A DNA stretch of 64,000 nt from JACQZU01 sp041908165 (GCA_041908165.1 JAYRFV010000063.1:1-64000), one strand, 5' to 3'. Positions 47,774 to 56,390 are shown, numbered from the stretch's first letter. Numbers and translations are program-made. The notes: generated from the sequence alone by a model not told the origin.

Positions 47774-48970
47774 TCATTCCATTCCCTTTTCCGCCCGCAG
47801 CGCCAGCATCTGCTGGATGCCGAACAGTTTGGCGAAGCCGGCGGCCTCCTCTCCGGTCCACAGGGTGGCGCCCTCGCCGTAGGAGGCCACGGCGGCGTTC
47901 ATCAGCGTGTGCGGGGAGCGCACGCCCTCCACGGCGAAGCCCCGCGGGTACAGGCGCACCCGCACCTCGCCGGTGACCCTCGCCTGGCTGCTGGCCAGGT
48001 AGGCTTCCAGGTCGCGGGCGACCGGGTCCAGGAAATGCCCCTCGTGCAGCAGGCTGCCGTAGAGGTTGCCGATCGACTCCTTGCCGAACAGCTGCTTGCC
48101 GGTGAGCACCAGCTTCTCCAGCTCGCGGTGGGCGGCGATGAGCAGGTGGGCGGCGGGGGCTTCGAAACCGACCCGGCCCTTGATGCCCAGGATGGTGTCG
48201 CCGAGGTGGATGCCGCGGCCGATGCCGTAGCGCCCGCCGAGGGCATTCAGCCGCTGGGCCACCGCCACCGGTCCCAGGTCCGCCCCGTCGAGGGCGACCG
48301 GCTCGCCCTTCTCGAAGCGCAGCACCAGGCTCTGCGGCGCCAGGTTCGGATCGATGGCGCCGCCCGGGAAGGCCTCGTCCGGGAGCATGGCCCACGCGTC
48401 GTGGGTCTCCTTCCCACCCACCGAGGTGCCCCACAGCCCCTCGTTGATGGAGTAGGCCTCGGTCTTCTCCGGGAAGTGGAAGCCGCGCTCGGCCAGGAAG
48501 GCGCGCTCCTCCGCCCGGCTGGGCATGAGGTCGCGGATCGGCGTGAGCAGCGCCAGGTCCGGCGCCAGGGCGCGGAAGGCGACATCGAAGCGCACCTGGT
48601 CGTTGCCGGCCCCGGTGCTGCCGTGGGCCAGGGCGGTCGCTCCGATCGCGCGGGCTGCGGCCACCGTGCGCCGGGCCTGGCAGACCCGCTCGGCGCTGAC
48701 GCTCAGCGGGTACAGGTTGCCGCGCAGGACGTTGCCCGCCACCAGGAAGCGCAGGTAGCCGTCCCAGAGTTCCTGGCGGGCGTCGACGGTCGTGTGGGAG
48801 GCCGCCCCCAGCTTCGGCGACAGCCCCTCGATGCGGGCCAGCTCCTCCGCGGAGAAGCCGCCGGTGTCGATGGTGGCGGTGTGGACCTCGTGGCCCTGGG
48901 CCTTGAGCCACACCACGCAGTAGCTGGTGTCGAGGCCACCGGAGAAGGCGAGGAGGACTTTGTGCGGCAT
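47774..48970 (-). CDS. argG: argininosuccinate synthase
   Basis: 398 residues. Joins citrulline and aspartate with ATP. PP-loop LLAFSGGLDTSYCV at 5-18, HGSTGAGNDQVRFD and SINEGLWGTSVGGKE are typical. ATG 48970 gives the standard N-terminus MPHKVLLAFSGG; the frame reaches 49018 without support. Flanked on both sides by hairpin-forming repeats. Confidence 0.94.
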   Translation of the reverse strand: MPHKVLLAFSGGLDTSYCVVWLKAQGHEVHTATIDTGGFSAEELARIEGLSPKLGAASHTTVDARQELWDGYLRFLVAGNVLRGNLYPLSVSAERVCQARRTVAAARAIGATALAHGSTGAGNDQVRFDVAFRALAPDLALLTPIRDLMPSRAEERAFLAERGFHFPEKTEAYSINEGLWGTSVGGKETHDAWAMLPDEAFPGGAIDPNLAPQSLVLRFEKGEPVALDGADLGPVAVAQRLNALGGRYGIGRGIHLGDTILGIKGRVGFEAPAAHLLIAAHRELEKLVLTGKQLFGKESIGNLYGSLLHEGHFLDPVARDLEAYLASSQARVTGEVRVRLYPRGFAVEGVRSPHTLMNAAVASYGEGATLWTGEEAAGFAKLFGIQQMLALRAEKGME

Positions 48971-48989
48971 GGGGACCTCAGCAAGGGGA

Positions 48990-49071
48990 TTCACCACCAG
49001 GACACCAAGGTTCACCACAACAAGGATTGCCCTTGGCGGTTCTTGGTGCCCTTGGTGTCTTGGTGGTTGGA
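48990..49071. repeat. palindromic intergenic element B (CACCAAGACACCAAGG type)
   Basis: The left arm CACCACCAGGACACCAAGG (48992-49010) and the complement of the right arm, ACCACCAAGACACCAAGG (within 49040-49071), form an imperfect inverted repeat of about 30 bases around a short centre. It lies between argH and argG. Its sequence is unrelated to elements A and C but its design is the same. Confidence 0.7.
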
Positions 49072-49094
49072 TGTTCCATTTCCTGACGCCCTAC

Positions 49095-50459
49095 TCACGC
49101 CACGTCCCAGACGCCGCTCTGGACGGCGGTGAGGTGGGCGGCTCGGGCCTCGATCCAGGCCCGGCCCTGGGCCAGGTCGGCGGCGGTCGCCGGCAAGCCG
49201 AGGTTGGCGGTGCCGCCGGTGTGGGTGGAGCGGAACGCCTCCGGATCGGGACCGAAGGTCCCGTCCTTGAGCTCCTGGGCCACCTGCCGGTAGGCATCGC
49301 GGAACGGCAGGCCGGCCGCGGCCAGGTGCAGCGCCCGCCCGGCGGCCAGCAGGTCGGGGGTGCAGGCGGCGGCGCAGGCCTCGGTCCGCACCTCGAGCGC
49401 CCCCACCAGCCGGGTGGCGACGTCGAAGAGCTGGTCCGCGCAGTGCAGGGCCGACAGCAGCGGCTTCTTCATCAGCTGCAGGTCGCGGTGGTAGTTGCCG
49501 GGCAGGCCGGTGGCGATCTCCCGCAGCATCGCCGCCCAGCCGCGCAGCTCGGCGCAGCTGGCGCGGGCCAGCTCGACCACGTCCGGGTTGCGCTTCTGCG
49601 GCATGATCGAGGAACCGGTGGTGAAGGCGTCGGGAAGTTTCAGGAAGCCGAACTCCTCGGTGCTGTAGAGGGCGATGTCCCAGAAGGCCTTCTCGAGCCC
49701 GAAGGCCACCGAGCAGATCCAGTCCAGCAGCGCCTGCTCGTGGCGACCGCGGGAGTTGATCACGTCCACCGGGCTGCGCTGCACCGCGGTGAAGCCGAGC
49801 AGGCCGGCGACCCGCTCCCGGTCCAGCGGCACCGGCGCCCCGAACCCGGCGGCGGCGCCCAGGGGGCAGCGGTCGAGCCGTGCGTAGACCGCCGGCAGGG
49901 CCGCCAGCTCCTCCGCCAGCCCCTCGGCGAAGGCCTGCCCCCACTGGCCCCAGGAGCTGGGCATGGCGCGGCGCAGGTGGGTGTAGCCGGGCAGCGGCTG
50001 GTCGCGGTGGGCCTCGGCGAAGCCGAGGAAGGCCTCGGCCATGCGCGCCACCTTGCCGCCCAGGGCCAGCAGCGCATCGCGCATCAGCAGGCGCAGCGCC
50101 AGGGCCACCTGGTCGTTGCGCGAGCGGCCCAGGTGCACGCGCTTGCCGGTGTCGCCGAGCATGCGCGTGAGTTCGGCCTCGAGGGCGGTGTGGCCGTCCT
50201 CCTGCTCCGGAAGGATGTGGAAGGCGCGCTGCGCGACCAGGTGCGACACCCGGCGCAGGCCGTCCACCAGCGCCTTGGCCTCGGTCCCCTGCAGCAGTCC
50301 GGTCTCCGCCAGCATCCGCACGTGCGCTGCACTGCCCAGGCAGTCCCAGGGCAGCAGTTGCAGGTCCAGCAACGGGTCCTCGCCGACGGTGAAACGGTGC
50401 ACCAGCACGTCCAGGGGCAGGTCCTTCGACCACAGCTGCGAAGCGTTGGGATGGGTCAT
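49095..50459 (-). CDS. argH: argininosuccinate lyase
   Basis: 454 residues of the fumarase/aspartase superfamily. Splits argininosuccinate to arginine and fumarate. Signature GSSIMPQKRNPD with the catalytic Ser loop, plus GRSRNDQVALALRL and GYTHLRRAMP. Length normal. Preceded by palindromic element C and followed by element B. Confidence 0.94.
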   Translation of the reverse strand: MTHPNASQLWSKDLPLDVLVHRFTVGEDPLLDLQLLPWDCLGSAAHVRMLAETGLLQGTEAKALVDGLRRVSHLVAQRAFHILPEQEDGHTALEAELTRMLGDTGKRVHLGRSRNDQVALALRLLMRDALLALGGKVARMAEAFLGFAEAHRDQPLPGYTHLRRAMPSSWGQWGQAFAEGLAEELAALPAVYARLDRCPLGAAAGFGAPVPLDRERVAGLLGFTAVQRSPVDVINSRGRHEQALLDWICSVAFGLEKAFWDIALYSTEEFGFLKLPDAFTTGSSIMPQKRNPDVVELARASCAELRGWAAMLREIATGLPGNYHRDLQLMKKPLLSALHCADQLFDVATRLVGALEVRTEACAAACTPDLLAAGRALHLAAAGLPFRDAYRQVAQELKDGTFGPDPEAFRSTHTGGTANLGLPATAADLAQGRAWIEARAAHLTAVQSGVWDVA

Positions 50460-50478
50460 GGCAGGAGTCCAGAAAATG

Positions 50479-50588
50479 AACAATGCAAAGGCGCAAAGGC
50501 GCAAAGGAATCCCAAGATGAAGAGAAAACCGGCCATGGGACTTTCTGACTTTCGTTTCATTGCGCCTCTGCGCCTTTGCGTTGAAAAG
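50479..50588. repeat. palindromic intergenic element C (GCAAAGGCGC type)
   Basis: Left arm around AATGCAAAGGCGCAAAGGCG (50482-50501) and right arm GCGCCTCTGCGCCTTTGCG (50562-50580) are inverted repeats of about 30 bases separated by roughly 45 bases. The core matches element A. It occupies the gap between argE and argH. Confidence 0.78.
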
Positions 50589-50605
50589 GTCATCTTTTCC
50601 ATGTT

Positions 50606-51661
50606 CTACCCCTTCTTCGCGGCACTGAAGTAGCCGTCGATGAGGGCGCGGTAGAAGGCGGCGCCCCGGTGCAGTTCGCTCCGCAGCAGGTACTCGTCCG
50701 GGCGGTGGCTGCGGTGGGTGTCGCCGGGGCCGGCCTTGACCGTGGGCAGGCCGCCCAGGAAGACCCAGTCGGAGGTGGTGGCGGAACCCACCGGCCCCAC
50801 CGCCCCGGCCGCGGCCAGCGCGGCCTGGACGATGGGCTGGTCGGCCTCGGTGGCCATTGCCCGGTAGCGGTCGGAGTGGACCTGGACCTCGCTCTCCAGC
50901 TGGGAGGCGAAGAACCGCACCAGTTCGGCGTGGTCGAGGTTGGGGGTGGTGCGCAGGTCGATGAAGAACTCGCAGGCGTCCGGCACCTGGTTGCGGGCCA
51001 GGCCGCCGCCGATCTGGGTGACGTGGGGACGGCTCGCGCCCAGCAGCGGGTGTCCCTCGAAGCGGAACAGCTCCAGCCGGGCGATGTCGCGGGCGGCCTT
51101 GTGGATGGCGTTCTCGCCGAGCTGGGCGTGGGCGGCGTGGGCGCCCTGGCCCCGGGCCAGGCAGCGCAGGATCAGCATGCCGCGCTGGGCGGCGCAGACC
51201 TGCAGGCCGGTGGGTTCGCCCACCACCGCCGCGTCGAGGGTCCCGAGCCGGTTCCGCAGGACGGACATGCCCGCGCCGCCGGACTCCTCCTCGGCGGTGA
51301 GGGCGAACACCGCGGTGCCGAGGGCGGGCGGCGCTTCCGCCAGTCCGAAGGCGGCCCACAGCAGGGCCGCCACGCAGCCCTTGGCGTCGTTGGCGCCCAG
51401 GCCCACCAGGCGGTCCTCGGCCCAGGCCGCCTCCCAGGGGTTGCCGCTCCAGCCCGCGCAGGGCGGCACGGTGTCGAGGTGGCTGTTCAGCAGGAGCCTC
51501 GGCGCCCCGGACCCGACTTCGAACCAGAGGTTGTTCCCCTCGCGGCGGACCGCGATCCCGCGTTCCTCGAGGAGGGCCTGGACCAGGCTGGCGATCGGCC
51601 CCTCCTGGCCGGAGACGCTGGCCGCGGCGACCAGCTTCTGCAGCAGGTCGTCCAGGGTCAT
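50606..51661 (-). CDS. argE: M20-family deacylase, ArgE-like (N-acylcitrulline deacylase candidate)
   Basis: 351 residues. Zinc ligands of the M20 family: NSHLDTVPP (His, Asp), GANDAKG (Asp), catalytic and metal Glu in AEEESGG, GEPTG, and a late His in DTHRSHRPDEYL. Between argB and argH and with argF' present, it most likely removes the acyl group from N-acylcitrulline, as its counterpart does in Xanthomonas; plain acetylornithine deacetylase or succinyl-diaminopimelate desuccinylase are alternatives. ATG 51661 is preferred over the frame start at 51712, which would overlap argB. Confidence 0.82.
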   Translation of the reverse strand: MTLDDLLQKLVAAASVSGQEGPIASLVQALLEERGIAVRREGNNLWFEVGSGAPRLLLNSHLDTVPPCAGWSGNPWEAAWAEDRLVGLGANDAKGCVAALLWAAFGLAEAPPALGTAVFALTAEEESGGAGMSVLRNRLGTLDAAVVGEPTGLQVCAAQRGMLILRCLARGQGAHAAHAQLGENAIHKAARDIARLELFRFEGHPLLGASRPHVTQIGGGLARNQVPDACEFFIDLRTTPNLDHAELVRFFASQLESEVQVHSDRYRAMATEADQPIVQAALAAAGAVGPVGSATTSDWVFLGGLPTVKAGPGDTHRSHRPDEYLLRSELHRGAAFYRALIDGYFSAAKKG

Positions 51662-51680
51662 CGCGTCCACCCGGTCCGGG

Positions 51681-52586
51681 TCATGCGCCGCCGCCCTCGG
51701 CCGGAACGCCATTGGCCACCAGCATGGTACCGCTGCCCTCGTTGGTGAAGACCTCGGTGAGCAGGGCGTCCTGGCCCAGGCCGCTGACCAGGTGGACGGC
51801 CGGCACGCCGCCGCGGAGGGCCGCCTTGGCGGCGGTCACCTTGGGCCGCATGCCCCCCTGGACCACGCCCTCGCCCTCCAGCACGGCCAGGTCCTTGAGG
51901 TCGGCGAAGGGCACCAGGCTGCTCGGCTCCTTCACGTCGCGCAGCAGGCCGGGCACGGCCAGCAGGAAGAACAGCTTCTCGGCGCCCAGGGCCTGGGCCA
52001 GGCTGGCCGCGACCGTGTCGGCGTTGGTGTTGAACACCTGGCCGCTGGCGTCGGCGGTGAAGGGCGCCACCACCGGCACGTAGCCGCCGGCGATGAGGTG
52101 CTTGAGCAGGGCCGGGTCGACCGCCTTGACGTCGCCCACCAGGCCGAAGTCCACCATCTGCCCATCGACCATCACCGGCGGCCGCTTCTCCGCCCGCAAC
52201 AGCCCGCCGTCGAGGCCCGACAGGCCCACCGTGGGCACGCCGGCGCCCTCGAGGTCGGCCAGCAGGTCCATCTGCAGCCGGCCCTTGAAGGCCATCTTGG
52301 CGGCTTCCAGGACCTCCGGCGGCGTGACCCGGCGGCCCGCCACCTTTTCCGTGGGCAGCCCCATGGTCTCGCACAGGGAGTCCAGGCCGGTGCCGCCGCC
52401 GTGGACGATCACCAGCGGGATCGAGAAGCTCCAGAGCACCGCAAGCTGGGCGCAGACGTTGCGGCGCAGCTGGGGGTCGTCCAGCAGCTCGCCGCCGAGC
52501 TTGACCACGAAGATCTTCGAGCGGAACTGGCGGACGTAGCGGGCGGCGCTGCGGAGCGTGGAGAACGGTTCGGAGGTGCGGTTCAT
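51681..52586 (-). CDS. argB: acetylglutamate kinase
   Basis: 301 residues of the amino-acid kinase fold: FVVKLGGELLDD (phosphate loop), VIVHGGGTGLDSL, GLSGLDGGLLRA, VFNTNADTVAASLAQ and GGMRPKVTAAKAAL. Phosphorylates N-acyl-glutamate. It lacks any appended GNAT domain, so it is not a fused synthase-kinase of the Xanthomonas type. 17 bases separate it from argF'. Confidence 0.92.
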   Translation of the reverse strand: MNRTSEPFSTLRSAARYVRQFRSKIFVVKLGGELLDDPQLRRNVCAQLAVLWSFSIPLVIVHGGGTGLDSLCETMGLPTEKVAGRRVTPPEVLEAAKMAFKGRLQMDLLADLEGAGVPTVGLSGLDGGLLRAEKRPPVMVDGQMVDFGLVGDVKAVDPALLKHLIAGGYVPVVAPFTADASGQVFNTNADTVAASLAQALGAEKLFFLLAVPGLLRDVKEPSSLVPFADLKDLAVLEGEGVVQGGMRPKVTAAKAALRGGVPAVHLVSGLGQDALLTEVFTNEGSGTMLVANGVPAEGGGA

Positions 52587-52603
52587 GGGGATTCCGGGAC
52601 GGG

Positions 52604-53593
52604 CTACGGGTTGAGCAGCAGATCGAGCAGGGCGCGCTGGACGTGGAAGCGGTTCTCGACCTCGTCGACCACCCTGCAGGCGGCGCCGTCGAGGACGCCG
52701 TCGGCGACCTCGACGTTGCGCCGCACCGGCAGGCAGTGCAGGAAGATGGCGTCGGCCGCGGCGCGGGCCAGGTGCGCGGGCGAGGTCAGCCAGTCGGGGT
52801 GGGCCTTCACCGATTCCGGACCGAGGCCGCCCGCGGTGGCCGGGCCCCAGGCCTTGGCGTAGACCACCCGGGTCCCCTGCACCGCCTCGTCCAGCCGGTC
52901 GGTCACGCTGACCGATCCGCCGGTCGCCTTGGCGTAGGCCTCGGCCTCCGCCATCACCTCCGGGGTCAGCTCGAAGCCCTTGGGGTGGGCGATCCGGACC
53001 TCGCAGCCGCAGGCGGCGGCGGTGAGCAGGAAGGAGTTGGGCACCGCCTTGGGCAGGACCTTGATGTGCGGGGCCCAGGCCAGGGTGACCGGCAGCCCCC
53101 TGGTGCTGCCGAAGGTCTCGCGGGCGGTCATCAGGTCGGCCAGGCCCTGGCAGGGGTGCTCGCGGGCCGATTCCATGCTGATCACCGGCACCGTGCTCAG
53201 GTCGCGGAAGGCGTTCATCACCGGGTCGGCGTGGTCGGCTGCGTCGTCGGCGCAGCCGGCGAAGGTGCGCACCGCCAGGGCATCGACGTAGCGGGCCAGC
53301 ACCGGCACCGCCTCCTTGACGTGCTCGGCGCGGTCGCCGTCCATCACCGCACCGATCCGGTCCTCGAGCTTCCAGACGCCGTTGCCGACCTCCAGCACGA
53401 TCGAGCTGCCGCCGCCGCGGGCCATCACCGCCTCGAAGCTGGTGCGGGTGCGCAGCGAGGGGTTGAAGAACACCATCCCCAGCAGCCGGTCCACCAGGTG
53501 CTTGGGAAAGCCGCCCTTCCAGGCGATGGCCTTGGCCAGGACGGCATCGGCGCCCCCGGGGCCGAGATCGGCGAGGCGGGTGAAGTGGTTCAT
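52604..53593 (-). CDS. argF': N-acetyl/N-succinyl-ornithine carbamoyltransferase
   Basis: 329 residues. FFNPSLRTRTSFE is the carbamoyl-phosphate site. Features that separate the N-acyl-ornithine enzymes from ordinary OTCase are present: VWKLEDRIGAVMDGD, the bulky VVYAKAWGP (Lys of the carboxylated-lysine loop), HCLPVRRNVEVADGVLDG and ENRFHVQRALL. From memory of the Xanthomonas and Bacteroides enzymes, the residue after GDx (Glu92 for acetyl, Pro90 for succinyl) sets specificity; here it reads GDRAEH, giving Ala. The natural substrate is therefore open. Overlaps argD by ATGA. Confidence 0.88.
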   Translation of the reverse strand: MNHFTRLADLGPGGADAVLAKAIAWKGGFPKHLVDRLLGMVFFNPSLRTRTSFEAVMARGGGSSIVLEVGNGVWKLEDRIGAVMDGDRAEHVKEAVPVLARYVDALAVRTFAGCADDAADHADPVMNAFRDLSTVPVISMESAREHPCQGLADLMTARETFGSTRGLPVTLAWAPHIKVLPKAVPNSFLLTAAACGCEVRIAHPKGFELTPEVMAEAEAYAKATGGSVSVTDRLDEAVQGTRVVYAKAWGPATAGGLGPESVKAHPDWLTSPAHLARAAADAIFLHCLPVRRNVEVADGVLDGAACRVVDEVENRFHVQRALLDLLLNP

Positions 53594-54741
53594 GCGGTTC
53601 CCCTTTCGAAGCCGTGGAGCGCGGCGAGGAGGGCCTCCACCGCTGCATCGGTGACGGTGAGCGGCGGCATGAGCCGGAGCACGTCCGGGTCGCCGGAGCC
53701 GCCCACCAGGATCCGTTTCGCCTGCAGGTCGGCCTTGAGGGCCTTGGCCGCGCCCGGCGCGCGCAGGCCCAGCAGCAGGCCTTCGCCGTGCACCTCGGTG
53801 ACGGTGGCGCCGGGCGCCGCCTGCTTGATCCACGCCCCGATCCGGGCGGCCCGTTCCACCAGATGCTCCGCGCCGATGACCTCGAGGGTGGCCAGCAGCG
53901 CGGCGCTGGCCAGGGGGCCGCCGCCGAAGGTCGAGCCGAGGTCGCCCAGGGCCAGCCGCGAGGCCACCGCCGCCGACAGCAGCAGGGCGCCCATCGGCAC
54001 GCCGCTGGCGATGCCCTTGGCCAGGGTGATCAGGTCCGGCGCCACCCCGTAGAACTGGGCCGCGAAGGGCGCCCCCAGGCGGCCGAAGCCGGTCTGCACC
54101 TCGTCGAACACCAGCAGCGCCCCGGCCGCCTCGCAGCGGGCCTTGAGCAGGCGGAACCAGGCGGCGTCCGCGGTGCGCACACCGGCCATGCTCTGGATGG
54201 GCTCGACGATCACCGCCGCGACGCCAGTCAGGTCGGCGGTCGCCAGGGCGGCCGGGTCGCCGAAGGGCAGGAAGTCCACCGGAGCCAGGAAGGCCTCGTA
54301 GCCGGCCTTCAGCTTCGGCTCGTCGGTGGCCGAGAGGGCCAGCAGCGTGCGGCCGTGGAAGCTGCCCTGGAAGGCCACGAAACGGGAACGGCCGGTGAGC
54401 TTCGCCGCCACCTTGAGGGCGTTCTCGTTGGCCTCCGCGCCGGAATTGCAGAAGAAGGCCGAGGCCATCGCCTCCGGCGCGAAGGCGAGCAGGGCCTCGG
54501 CGGCGGCGTCGCGCACCGGGATCCGCGCCGCGGTGGAGTAGAACAGCAGTTCCCGGGCCTGCCGCGCCACCGCCTCGGCCACCCGCGGGTGGGCGTGCCC
54601 GGTGGAGCAGACGCAGTGGCCGCCGTAGAAATCGAGGTAGGCGTTGCCCTCGGCGTCGAACACCTGGTCCCCGGCGCCGCGCACGAACGGAAAGGGATAG
54701 GGGGGATAGGTGGGCAGAAGGGCGGGCAGGTCTGTATGCAT
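53590..54741 (-). CDS. argD: N-acyl-ornithine aminotransferase
   Basis: 383 residues, PLP fold-type I. FDAEGNAYLDFYGGHCVCSTGHAHP, FFCNSGAEANENALKVA, VIVEPIQSMAG, VFDEVQTGFGRLG and the PLP Lys in LITLAKGIASGVPMGA. First gene of the operon, directly behind the ArgR operator region. ATG 54741 is chosen; ATG 54753 and others upstream run through the operator palindromes. Confidence 0.93.
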   Translation of the reverse strand: MHTDLPALLPTYPPYPFPFVRGAGDQVFDAEGNAYLDFYGGHCVCSTGHAHPRVAEAVARQARELLFYSTAARIPVRDAAAEALLAFAPEAMASAFFCNSGAEANENALKVAAKLTGRSRFVAFQGSFHGRTLLALSATDEPKLKAGYEAFLAPVDFLPFGDPAALATADLTGVAAVIVEPIQSMAGVRTADAAWFRLLKARCEAAGALLVFDEVQTGFGRLGAPFAAQFYGVAPDLITLAKGIASGVPMGALLLSAAVASRLALGDLGSTFGGGPLASAALLATLEVIGAEHLVERAARIGAWIKQAAPGATVTEVHGEGLLLGLRAPGAAKALKADLQAKRILVGGSGDPDVLRLMPPLTVTDAAVEALLAALHGFERGTA

Positions 54742-54776
54742 CAGTTCACGCATGAAAACGCATGCACATCGCATGC

Positions 54777-54793
54777 ATTGCATAATATGCAAT
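54777..54793. promoter_or_regulatory. ArgR operator candidate, argD side
   Basis: ATTGCAT-AAT-ATGCAAT is a perfect 7-base inverted repeat with a 3-base centre, 36 bases upstream of argD. Several further TGCAT/GCATGC words follow toward argD. It shares the TTGCAT/ATGCAA design with the site at 54868. Confidence 0.6.
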
Positions 54794-54867
54794 ACTCAAC
54801 GACCCCGACGCAAGGATTTTTCACCTGTTGGCATGAAGATCCACGCAGCAATGGAAGGAACCGCCTG

Positions 54868-54898
54868 TTGCATATCCATGCAAATGAATGCATATTCC
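54868..54898 (+). promoter_or_regulatory. argR promoter overlapped by two ARG-box-like operators
   Basis: TTGCAT-ATCC-ATGCAA (54868-54883) is a perfect inverted repeat whose first half is also a -35-like hexamer. TGAAT-GCAT-ATTCC (54885-54898) matches the E. coli ARG box (TGAAT-N4-ATTCA) at all but the last base of its defined positions, and it contains CATATT (54891-54896), a -10-like hexamer exactly 17 bases after TTGCAT. The argR ATG is six bases further, with no ribosome site. This suggests an autorepressed, leaderless argR transcript. Confidence 0.6.
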
Positions 54899-54902
54899 TC
54901 CC

Positions 54903-55316
54903 ATGCCGCGCCCCCTCGACCCCACCCTCCTCGAGCTCCTGGAGACGCAGGAGATCCTCGACCAGGACACCTTCCTCGACCTCCTGGCCCGGCAGGGCCA
55001 CCGCCTCACCCAGTCGACGCTCTCCCGCCACCTCAAGAAGCTGCACGTGCAGAAGGTCGACGGCGTCTACCGGCGCGTCGATCCGGCGAAGGCCGCCCTG
55101 CCCCCGTTCACCCTCGCCGAGGCGCCGCCGAACCTGCTGGTGCTGCGCACCCAGCCCGGCTTCGCGAATGCGCTTGCCCTCAGGCTGGACGCGGCCGGCC
55201 TTCCCGGGCTGGTGGGCACGATCGCCGGGGACGACACGGTGTTCATCGCGGTGGCCGATCCGGCGCGGCTGCACGCCTTCGGCGCCGGCCTGCGGGCCTT
55301 CCTCGAGGGCGCCTGA
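54903..55316 (+). CDS. argR: arginine repressor
   Basis: 137 residues. Winged-helix N-domain with LTQSTLSRHLKKLHVQKVDGVYR, and C-terminal hexamerisation/arginine-binding domain with GLVGTIAGDDTVFIAV. It senses arginine and binds ARG boxes, several of which lie immediately upstream. ATG 54903 is taken; ATG 54888 lies inside the operator. Convergent with ruvB, six bases away. Confidence 0.93.
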   Translation: MPRPLDPTLLELLETQEILDQDTFLDLLARQGHRLTQSTLSRHLKKLHVQKVDGVYRRVDPAKAALPPFTLAEAPPNLLVLRTQPGFANALALRLDAAGLPGLVGTIAGDDTVFIAVADPARLHAFGAGLRAFLEGA

Positions 55317-55322
55317 GCGGCC

Positions 55323-56342
55323 TCAGCCGAACAGCGGCCCGGGGACCGGGCCGAGGCCCAGGTAGGCGAAGGCGCTCTCGGTGGCCTTCCGGCCCTGCAG
55401 GGTGCGGTCCAGGAACCCGATCTGCATGAGGTAGGGCTCCACCAGGTCCTCGAGGCTGTCGCCGTCCCCCTCGCCGAGGGCCGCGGCCAGGGTGCGCAGG
55501 CCCACCGGCCCGCCCCGGAACTTGCCCACCAGGGCCTCCAGGTAGGCCCGGTCGAGGCCGTCCAGCCCGAGGTCGTCCACTTCGTGGAGCTTGAGGCAGT
55601 CCTCGGCGATCCCGGGGGTGATGACGCCCTCCCCCTTCACCTCGGCGTAGTCCCGGCAGCGCCGCAGCAGGCGGTTGCAGATCCGCGGCGTGCCCCGGCT
55701 GCGGCGGGCGATCGCCTCGGCGCCCTCGGCGGCCATGCGGATCCCCAGCACGCGGGCGCTGCGGTCGGCGATGATCTCCAGCTCCCGGCGGCTGTAGAAG
55801 TCCAGCCGGTGGACCATGCCGAAGCGGTCGTGCAGGGGCTTGCTGAGCAGGCCGGCCCGGGTGGTGGCCCCGACCAGGGTGAAGGGGCGCAGGTCCACCT
55901 TCAGGGTCTGGGCCGAGGGACCCTGGCCGATGAGGATGTCCAGCTTGCGGTCCTCCATCGCCGAGTAGAGCATCTCCTCGATGGCCGGCGGCAGGCGGTG
56001 GATCTCGTCGATGAAGAGGAACTCGCCCTCCTCCAGGTTGGTGAGGATCGCCGCCAGGTCGCCCTTCTTCTCCAGCGCCGGGGCCTGGATCACCTTGCAG
56101 GAGGAGCCCATCTCGTTGGCCAGGACGTGGGCCAGGGTGGTCTTGCCCAGGCCCGGGGGACCGAAGAGCAGCACGTGATCGAGCACGTCGCCGCGCTTTT
56201 TTGCCGCCTGCAGCGCGATGTCCAGGCGCGCCTTGACCTTCTCCTGGCCGATGTACTCGGCCAGCCGCTGGGGCCGGAGCGAGTATTCGAACCCTTCGTC
56301 CCGCTCTCGGGCATCCAGGTCGGGGCTGCGATGGAAGTCCAT
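55323..56342 (-). CDS. ruvB: Holliday junction branch migration helicase RuvB
   Basis: 339 residues. AAA+ motor: LRPQRLAEYIGQEKVK, Walker A GPPGLGKTTLAH, Walker B FIDEIHRLPP, sensor GATTRAGLLSKPLHDRFG and a C-terminal winged helix with DLVEPYLMQIGFLDRT. Drives branch migration with RuvA, neither of whose partners is in view. ATG 56342 begins the usual short N-terminus. Confidence 0.96.
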   Translation of the reverse strand: MDFHRSPDLDARERDEGFEYSLRPQRLAEYIGQEKVKARLDIALQAAKKRGDVLDHVLLFGPPGLGKTTLAHVLANEMGSSCKVIQAPALEKKGDLAAILTNLEEGEFLFIDEIHRLPPAIEEMLYSAMEDRKLDILIGQGPSAQTLKVDLRPFTLVGATTRAGLLSKPLHDRFGMVHRLDFYSRRELEIIADRSARVLGIRMAAEGAEAIARRSRGTPRICNRLLRRCRDYAEVKGEGVITPGIAEDCLKLHEVDDLGLDGLDRAYLEALVGKFRGGPVGLRTLAAALGEGDGDSLEDLVEPYLMQIGFLDRTLQGRKATESAFAYLGLGPVPGPLFG

Positions 56343-56362
56343 GAATAAATACCCGCGCGTCT

Positions 56363-56390
56363 TTGGCCGATCTCCAGTGTGGGGCACAAT
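56363..56390 (+). promoter_or_regulatory. candidate promoter of the FHA-kinase gene
   Basis: TTGGCC (56363-56368) and CACAAT (56385-56390) are spaced by 16 bases upstream of the GTG start at 56459, in the divergent gap from ruvB. Matches to sigma70 hexamers are partial. Confidence 0.3.

Noticed and set aside
54731..54793. Repeated TGCAT/GCATGC words as a short tandem repeat or CRISPR remnant
   Set aside because: There are no regular spacers or unit length; the words fit operator half-sites between argD and argR better.
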